64,000 nt of DNA, taken from positions 462,549-526,548 of the forward strand of contig JAJVDF010000776.1 of assembly GCA_022410635.1 (NCBI GenBank). The letters run 5' to 3'. Origin of the DNA: Tretioscincus oriximinensis (lineage: Eukaryota > Chordata > Lepidosauria > Squamata > Gymnophthalmidae). A program made the position numbers and the translations under genes. Shown here piece by piece: positions 57,116 through 64,000 of the stretch. A model generated the notes under the pieces. The model did not search any database. It saw only the letters and a program-made list of their open reading frames with translations, and was not told where the DNA came from. Each line of letters opens with the position of its first letter. Within the stretch, counting starts at the first letter, position 1.

Positions 57116-57450
57116 AGTCTGCTACCACATTCTGAGGTCTAATAACCAGTGACAGGGCCCAGAATTTTGGCAGTCTCCAGAGACCAATAACACAAGGAAG
57201 GAAAGAAGGAAGGATGGACAGAAGGAAGGGAGGTGGGATAGATGGAAGGGAGGGAGGAAGGAAGGAAGGAAGGAAGGAGAGAATAAAGCAATGGATGAAA
57301 GAAGAGAAGGAAGGTAAGACAAGNAAAGAAAGAAGTGGCAAGTGAAAGAGNGATGGGTGGATTGGAGACAAGGGAGATGAGGGGCTAAAGCCTGTTGCAT
57401 CACTATAATCCAACGGGCTAAGTTCACCAGTAATAGAATAACACATAAGG
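57116..57450 (-). repeat. Repeat family F, copy 2
   Basis: GACAGGGCCCAGAATTTTGG, then a GGAAGG purine tract, then CTGTTGCATCACTATAATCC and AACGGGCTAAG: the family F order in reverse. Confidence 0.6.
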
Positions 57451-57994
57451 CAATTCTAGCAGCATAATATAAGCCCAGTTTGGTCACCAAAACTTTACCA
57501 AATTTTGCAATAGGGGTAAAGAAACGAAGTTAGCCTGCAGCTCACCTTTTAGAGCATGCAAACAAACAGACCCTTTATCTGCTTTTTATCATAGGCATTC
57601 TGTAAATAATATATTTCTCTGGAGAGTATAAATTCCTAATGCGTCCGCTGGTGCCACAGGCGTTTGATCTGTGGTCAGAGCACCTAGGAAAACCGTCTCC
57701 ACAATTCTTTCCCCATCTGTAAGTTTGATATATTTTTGCTTTCTTAAATCTAAGCAGAAGTATCTCTCAAAGCCACTTAATTTNGAGTCGCCTTACGCAG
57801 TTCTGCTATATAGTAATAAAAACGTCAGGAAAAAATCAATGTGAGGTCTTCAAAACACCCCCCAAATGCAGGGTACTTTATCTTTTTGAGCAAATAGCAA
57901 CAGCAACAAAAGTGTGGGGAGGGGAATGTTGATAAAAGAGATTTCTCATAAGTCAATAGATTCCATAACATGTATTTAATAAACCTGTAGAAAG

Positions 57995-58610
57995 GGTCCA
58001 CAAACGGCCAGCTTCCTGTTTCTCCACTTCCTGGNAGAATTCCTGTTTCATGCTTCTCACTTGTATTTCTGCCTGCTTTTCTATTCTGTTTTTTCACAAT
58101 CACTAGTGCTTATTCTTAAAGCTTGGTTGCCCAGCAGCTTCATGAACCTGTAGTACTGACAGCTGCCCAAGTGTGAAAAAAAGGAAAATGGAGCTGCTAT
58201 TGTGCTGGTGGCAGGGCATGCTGGGAAGTGTAGTCAATTTAGTGTAGAGGTTAGAGAGACAGTATGGTGTTGTGGTCAGAGTGTGGTACTCTTATCTGGT
58301 AGTCTCCAGGTTCGATTCCCTACTCCCCCATGAAGCCAGGTGGGTGACCTTGGGCCAGTCATAGTTCTTTACAACTCTCTCAGCCCCACCTACTTCACAG
58401 GGTGTCTGTTGTGGAGAAAGCAACAAAAGCTAGGTGCGCCATCCTTTGGTTGGCTGCTCTGAGACCATCGGGTATAGGGTGGGATATAAGTACAAATAAA
58501 TAAGTGAATAGTCAAAGCAGTGGGTAGAAGCCTCTTTAGCCATTCTGTGCCCAGTCTTGCACACAGGAAACATTTTTGCTGCTGATAGGAAGTTGCCTGA
58601 GGCACATGTC
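57995..58610 (+). repeat. Duplicated segment D, copy 2 (with SINE)
   Basis: Collinear with 50395-50805 except for the S2 SINE at 58253-58507. Words such as GCCTCTTTAGCCATTCTG and CACAGGAAACATTTTTGCTG recur in both copies. Confidence 0.7.
58253..58507 (+). mobile_element. S2 SINE inserted in duplicated segment D
   Basis: GACAGTATGGTGTTGTGGTC head, GGTTCGATTCCCTACTCC, CTTGGGCCAGTCATAG core and an ATAAATAAGTGAATAG tail. The homologous segment at 50395-50800 lacks this SINE. Confidence 0.8.
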
Positions 58611-59019
58611 TATAGTCTACCTGACACTGGAAGAATTGGCTGTTAGCATTAGGCACTTCTGGTGGAAGCAGTTACACATTTAAACTGTAGCTATTATCTG
58701 ATTTTGGAGAATTCATGTAGAAGACGCTTCACCACTTAGAACTCCCAGTCTGAATTCTTAACACCCAGAGCCTGTAAAAATGAAAGAGACGACGCAGATG
58801 CTGTTTTTAATTAAAACTGCTCGTCTTGATATGGCAAAGAAATAAAAATATACACAGAAGAGTTTGAGAATAAAGTCTGAGACTTATTTACACTTAGCTG
58901 TTGTGAAAAAGAGTTCAACTATTAGTAGGAATAATAACATAAAGTCACAACAGCAAGAATGTTGTCAATCTTTGTGGTAAACATGATTTTTTTAAAGGGG
59001 GAGTTCCACAAACCTTTTC

Positions 59020-59940
59020 TTCCTAGAACATCTGAAGACAGAGACTTGTCTCTGGAAACTCCTGCTGCCTCCCTTTTCCTTGAGAGTCTCTAAGGGGCTA
59101 TGAGACCCCCTTGCTGGGACTCCAGAGCATCTGAAGGAGACTTGTCTATGGAAGCTCCTGCTGCCTCCCTTTCCCTTCGGAGTCTCTAAGGGCCTATGAG
59201 ACCCCCTTGCTGGGACTCCAGAGCACCTGAAGAAGGAGACTTGTCTATGGAAGCTCCTGCTGCCTCCCCTTTCCTTGTGAGCCTCTAAGGGGCTATGAGA
59301 CCCCCTTGCTAGGACTCCAGAGCCCCTAAAGAAGGAGACTTGTCTGTGGAAGCTCCTACTGCCTCCCCTTTCCTTGAGAATCTCTAAGGGGCTATGAGAC
59401 CCCCTTGCTAGGACTCCAGAGCATCTGAAGAAGGAGACTTGTCTAAGGGGTTACGGGACCCCCTTGCTAGAACTCAATAGCATCTGAAAGCTATGAAAGC
59501 TCCTGCTGCTTCATTTTTCTTTCAAGAAGGTCTTGTAGCACTTTATAGACTAAGAAGAGACGGGTAGGACGCATGAACCTCTGTAGGAAACAAATGCCAG
59601 GAATAGACCATATGGAGTGAACTGAATGCAGGAAACAACAACAGACATATAAATGTGGCATTTGAAATCTTCCATTTCCCTGTTAGTCCTTAAAATACTG
59701 GAAGACCTCCTTGGTGGAACTTCACAGCATCTGAAGAAGTAGACTTGTCTAGGAAAGCTCCTGTTCCCTCCTTTTTTCTTCCTAGTTTCTAAGATACTAT
59801 GAAATCTCCTTGCCTAAATGCCATAGCATCTGACGAAGTAGATCAACCTATGGAAGCTCCTGCTGTCTCCCTTTTTTTGTTTTCTAATGTGCTCCAAAAA
59901 TCCCTTCCTAGAAGTCCATAGCATGTGGAGAAACAGTGGT
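59020..59940 (+). repeat. ~97-bp tandem repeat, second locus (about 8 units)
   Basis: Unit starts near 59024, 59124, 59221, 59320 and 59419 (spacing 97-100). More degraded units follow to 59940. Landmarks are as at 12.6 kb. No open frame runs through it. Confidence 0.85.
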
Positions 59941-60014
59941 GTTTATGAAGGGTGCTGCAGATATAGGGTGGTATAGAAATTAAAATAAATAAAACGTAAG
60001 TAATAAAAGGCGTT

Positions 60015-60405
60015 TGGGAGAGTCAACATTCCAAGGTATAGTGACCAATGATAAGGTTCAGAACTTTGGGAGCCCCCACAGACCAATGACAGGGCTCAGA
60101 ACTTTGGGAGCCCCCAGAGACCAATGACAGGGCTCGGAACTTTGGGAACCCCCATAGACCAATGACAGGGCTCGGAACTTTGGGAGCCCCCATAGACCAG
60201 AGTCCTGGGTTGGCTAGCGGCTAAAAGACAGAAAACAGAGGGAAGTAATATATGGGCAGTTCTCCGGGTGGAAAGCAAGTGAAAGAGGATGGGAGGGACA
60301 GTGGGGGTAGGAATTGGGTGGGTGGAGGCATGGATGGGAGGAAGGCCAAGGAGGAGCTAGCACCCGTTGCATTACCATAACATAATGGGGGTTNGCTTTC
60401 CACGT
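60015..60405 (-). repeat. Repeat family F, copy 3, with an expanded ~43-bp tandem
   Basis: GACCAATGACAGGGCTCGG followed by AACTTTGGGAGCCCCC occurs about four times between 60039 and 60200. Then come GGGAGGAAGG and CCCGTTGCATTACCATAAC. Confidence 0.7.
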
Positions 60406-60409
60406 TATT

Positions 60410-61830
60410 AGATCCCTTACGGAAATCAAAGGCAGCTTGGTCCGGAGTAGTCAGACACGTGTAACAGGAACCACATAGGAAACCCAACTTGGATCAGGAA
60501 GCAGTTTCAGGAGGCCCACGGGTCATGGAATCCTCCAGAATTGCCATGGGTCATGGCTTTTATTGACCCAAATCAGAAGGCGTGTATCAAAGATTATGAC
60601 GTCCCAAAAGGGGTAGGTACAACCCACGTGGGTCAGGGCGGACCCAGATTGTGACGTGGTTCTCTCCTCCCCAAGGAGGTGCAGCCTGGTCAGGAAACGC
60701 GAAATATGGTATGATGTTGGTAAACAGGATGGACCCTCTATAGCCATTGTTTGCCTTTGCCATTGTTCTAATTACTGGAACCCAGTGACTCACCCACAGG
60801 AGAAGTAGTCTTAATGGTCCTAAATGGTTTACCTCCAGGCCACTATCAGGCTGATGGTTTCAGCCTAGGTGCACAGCCTGGNCAAACAAAGATAGTTCCT
60901 TTGTCATAATGGGTGCCAATTAATCCATTCAGTCTGGCAAGGTCTCTTGAGCAATGGATGCCCTTGGGTCAGGAAAGGGTGATTTGGCTGTTCCTGTTTA
61001 CTCCTGGGCTGGGATTGACCAGAGATTTTTTTCCAAAATTTCCCTATAGGCCTCACTTTGGCTAGCCAGGGTCAATCCAGGTATATTTTATATTAAATAT
61101 ATAAATGCCAATTAATATATGTCCCATGGATAATCCCAACAATAACACAGCAATCTAATTCCACCAGTAAATCGATAAATTTGATGTTGCATATTTCCAT
61201 CTGGCTCTGTTGGGTTCATTATAAGAGAACCATCTACTGCAAAGCTATTTATTGTTGAAAGTACTCTGTGTTCACCAAACCCTACGCTCATATGAATCGA
61301 GCACCACCTCGGACATCTCTTCAGGCCCCACTTAGCATGGGTAACTGCTTTACTTAACCTTTCTGTATTCAAATCACAAGCCGATCTTGCAGCAAGCTCA
61401 GCCATATTTCACACACCAGCATGAGGCAGGAGTTTCTGAACCAGCCTTCAGGTAAATTTAATAAATAAAAGATGCTTCCTGCCTTCCTTCTGGAACCAAT
61501 CCAAATGGTTGCAGTCAAGATGCCATTTCCCCCGTTGTTCTTAAACATGCATTATTCATCCCGTTTAGTTTGGTCTGCTCTCCAGAAGGTCTGTCTTTAG
61601 CCAAAAAGGTGCACTCGCTTAGCCTGCGAACGCTGTATATAGTTTTGAATTGCTACCAGACGCTGATAGAGTATCTGGATTTTCTTAATATCTTTTTTCG
61701 AGGGGGGGATGGCTNTACCGTTTGCATGTCTGCAAACTTGCTAACACATTTCTGGCAAAAGGAAAAATTAGAATTAGGCTGCAGGTACACAAGGGCAAAA
61801 ATATCTGGGCAAAAATAATGAAAACAGCAC
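60410..61830. other. Unassigned stretch with one unexplained frame
   Basis: The 97-codon minus-strand frame at 61112-61405 has mixed, non-repetitive composition with several Cys and Trp. I do not recognise it. It lacks flanking evidence of exons. Confidence 0.35.
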
Positions 61831-61837
61831 GTATAGA

Positions 61838-62543
61838 ATGGGAGGATTATCTCTGAGCAGCAGCACAGGTAAGAAGGACCTGGGTGTTTTAGTAGATCAC
61901 AGATTAAACATGAGTCAACAGTGTGAAGCAGCTGCAAAAAAGGCAAACACAATCCTGGGATGTATCAAGAGGGGGATAGAATCTCGCTCACGTGAAGTAA
62001 TTATTCCTCTCTACAGGACTTTGGTACGACCACACTTGGAATCCTGTGTTCAATTTCTGGGGGCCCCAATTTAAAAAGGACGTTGATGAACTAGAGCAAG
62101 TACAAAAGAGAGTTACAAGGATGGTGAGTGGTCTGGAAACCATGTCCTATGAGGAAAGATTAAAGGATCTAGGGATGTTTAGTCTGCAAAAGAGAAGACG
62201 GAGAGGAGACCTGATGGCTGTCTACAAATATCTGAAGGGCTGTCACAAAGCAGAGGGATCAGCACTGTTCTCATTAGCACATGGAAGGACTAGAAACAAT
62301 GGAATGAAACTGCAAGGGAGGAGATTTAGATTAGATATCCGAAAAAACTTCCTAACAGTCAGGGTGATAAACCAGTGGAACAGGTTGCCACATGGGGTGG
62401 TGAGTTCGCCTTCCCTGGAAGCCTTCAAGCAGAGACTGGACAGTCATCTTTCTGGAATGGTTTAATGAATCCTGCATCGAGCAGGGGGTTGGAACGCTAT
62501 GACCCTGGAGGTCCCTTCCAACTCTATGATTCTATAAGGTTTT
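61838..62543 (+). mobile_element. Group B (CR1-like) LINE 3' end, best preserved copy
   Basis: Two overlapping frames cover the RT C-terminus. The first (61838-62074) has KKDLGVLVDHRLNMSQQCEA and SREVIIPLYRTLVRPHLESC. The second (62046-62465) has [40 protein letters not shown] and VINQWNRLPHGVVSSPSLEA, ending SHLSGMV. A single frameshift near 62050-62060 separates them. The UTR is short and ends in CTCTATGATTCTAT. It is 5'-truncated, so it cannot retrotranspose, but it shows little decay. Confidence 0.9.
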
Positions 62544-62627
62544 TCCTGCCACGATGTCCCTTGGATAAAAGGTCCTTTGGCCCTTTGCGGATGTTTTCCA
62601 AAATGGTCATGCTTAAAACCATGGCGG

Positions 62628-62775
62628 TGAGAAAAAGAAGAAGACACAGGTTTTTTATACCTTGTTTTTCTCATCCGAAGGGACTCAAAGCTCCTTACAA
62701 CCTTTATTTTTCACCCGAAAGCTTGTTATTTTATCTTCCCCACCACACTGAGATGGTCCCCAGCGGTATAGCTAC
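62628..62775 (-). mobile_element. S1-type SINE 3' fragment
   Basis: AAAGAAGAAGACACAGG, then GGACTCAAAGCTCCTTACAA, then ATCTTCCCCACCACACTG. Only the tail half is present. Confidence 0.65.
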
Positions 62776-62919
62776 TATAGGGCAGGCCATGGACCCCCCC
62801 CAGTCCAGGGTCAGGGCACCCCTGAGAGCTCAGCTGTTTGTAAAATTAAACATTAAAATTTTCAGATTCTCGCAACTGTACGATATCCATGATTTCCCCT
62901 CCTATTATCTGAGGAGGAC

Positions 62920-63165
62920 AATAAAGGGAGGAAGAAGGGAGAGGAGGGGCAGATATTAAGAGGAGGATAGGAGGGCGGAGAAAAAGGAGGGGAAGAAAGA
63001 GGAAGATAGGAGAGCAAAGGAGGAAGAGGAGATAGGAGGAGGAAGAATAGAAAAGGGAGGATGGAAAAGGAAGGTGGTAGAGGTGAGGAGATGCAGGGGC
63101 AAGAGGAAGCTATTAGTGGCCCATTGCATTACAGGCAACAGGCTTTTCCCACTAGTTTAAGATCA
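62920..63165 (-). repeat. Repeat family F, copy 4, purine tract dominant
   Basis: A GGA/GAA-rich purine tract from about 62925 to 63085, then GTGGCCCATTGCATTACAGG. Confidence 0.55.
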
Positions 63166-63169
63166 TGCA

Positions 63170-63700
63170 AAGAACCTAGTTTTTGCACCTGTGGTTTCGT
63201 AGTATCTTAACAAAGGACTTTCCCCCTCCCTTGCTGACACAAATCCTGGATCCACATGACAAATGTGGGAGATGTAAATACAGAGGGTTGGGGGAAGAAA
63301 CTGTCCAGGAAATTCTTGTTCGGCTATTTATGTGTGTAACATGCTGTTCCCAAATATTTGCCCTTTTTTTATTATTATTATCTGCAGGAATAATTGGCTG
63401 CGGTCGGTTCTGTTTCATATTCAGCCTGCAAAGCAGTATTTTGCAAGTGCACTAGGTTTTGTTAAAGAAGGAAGAAAAAAAAGAAAGAAAAGGAAAGCAA
63501 AAATCTTTCAGGCTTTGGGATCAAGGGAGGGATCTGGGGCTGATCCAAATGTGAGGAATACATTGCTATTTTGGAGTCTGAAGAACCGCATGGAAATAGA
63601 GCTGCGAAGATATTGGAAGGGGGAGAAAAGACAGCAGAATTCACAGATGGGTTGGATATAAATCCAACATGCAGTCAGTCCTCTTAACATTTTTCTGTGT
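63170..63700. other. No recognised feature
   Basis: Mixed composition with a short AG-rich run near 63467. No coding or repeat signature. Confidence 0.45.
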
Positions 63701-63704
63701 GCCA

Positions 63705-64000
63705 TAATGCCTTCTCTTTCTCTCTCGTTTACTCTCTCCCGTTCTTTTTCTCTCTTTCTCATTCTCTCTCTCTTTCTATCTCTCTTTCTCTCTCTTTCTC
63801 TTTATCTCTTTTTTCTCTTTGTTATTCTCTCTTCCTTTCTCTCTCCCTCTTTNTCTTTATCTCTTTCTCTCCCTCTCACTTTCTTTCTCTTTCTCTCCCT
63901 CTCACTTTCTTTCTCTCTCTTTCTCTTTTCTCTATCTCTTTCTTCCTCTCTCTCTCTTTCTCTCCCTCTCACTTTCTTTCTCTCTCTCCCTCTCTTTCTC
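63705..64000. repeat. (TC/TTTC)n pyrimidine tract running off the window
   Basis: CTCTTTCTC-type units with few purines, truncated by the window edge. Confidence 0.85.

Noticed and set aside
59020..59940. CRISPR-like array
   Set aside because: The whole ~97-bp unit repeats, with no constant-repeat/variable-spacer pattern, and the window is vertebrate.
62375..62959. 194-codon plus-strand frame
   Set aside because: It is composed of the shifted frame of the CR1-like 3' end, its UTR and a SINE fragment.

Overview
This is an interspersed-repeat-rich vertebrate window, most likely from a squamate reptile (lizard or gecko type). The indicators are many CR1/L2-clade LINE 3' ends, tRNA-headed SINEs with TTC-rich tails, small DNA transposons and long microsatellites. 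It has no operons, no dense coding and no bacterial signals. The only protein-coding gene I can support is MED27 (Mediator complex subunit 27), on the minus strand. Exon 1 is at 49716-49921 and exon 2 at 48369-48513, with matching splice phase, a GT donor on both exons and an AG acceptor on exon 2. Together they encode the first 117 residues. No exon 3 was recognised, so positions 1-48368 are read as the 3'-extending intron 2. Positions above about 50150 are read as the upstream intergenic side.

The intron is a patchwork of repeats. Three LINE groups recur. Group A ends in TTCTTATG tandem units and its ORF ends in a 'DTKGIN' type C-terminus. Group B ends in ATTCTATG units and its ORF ends in '..SHLSGMV' (CR1-like). 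Group C is older, with a 'TLWNxLP' type reverse-transcriptase C-terminus. Two SINE groups recur. S1 has the head 'GCACGAATGGCTCAG', a body of about 300 bp and a TTC tail. S2 has a box-B-like head followed by a core around 'CCTTGGGCCAGTCACAG', resembling CORE/MIR SINEs. DNA elements include a SPIN-like hAT with a perfect 8-bp target duplication (12745-13091), a second hAT-type element (19929-20281), a foldback element split by a SINE (10427-11123), an 82-bp perfect hairpin of Tc1-type terminal repeats (48205-48286), and a family with TAGGCTGACC-type ends (42577, 51157, 52234, 54304).

The promoter side of MED27 (49600-50150) is CpG-rich, has a YY1-like site over the start codon and carries three spaced copies of a 'YCGCAAAG..CTGGG' motif. 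The region to the right (50.2-64 kb) holds no recognisable gene. It contains LINE/SINE fragments, a ~97-bp tandem repeat that also occurs at 12.6-13.3 kb, a well-preserved CR1-like 3' end (61838-62543), and a pyrimidine-rich microsatellite running off the window end. I found no evidence of a new multi-gene system. The unusual material is in transposon structure and nesting and in promoter architecture. Family names come from remembered consensus features, and no database search was run.
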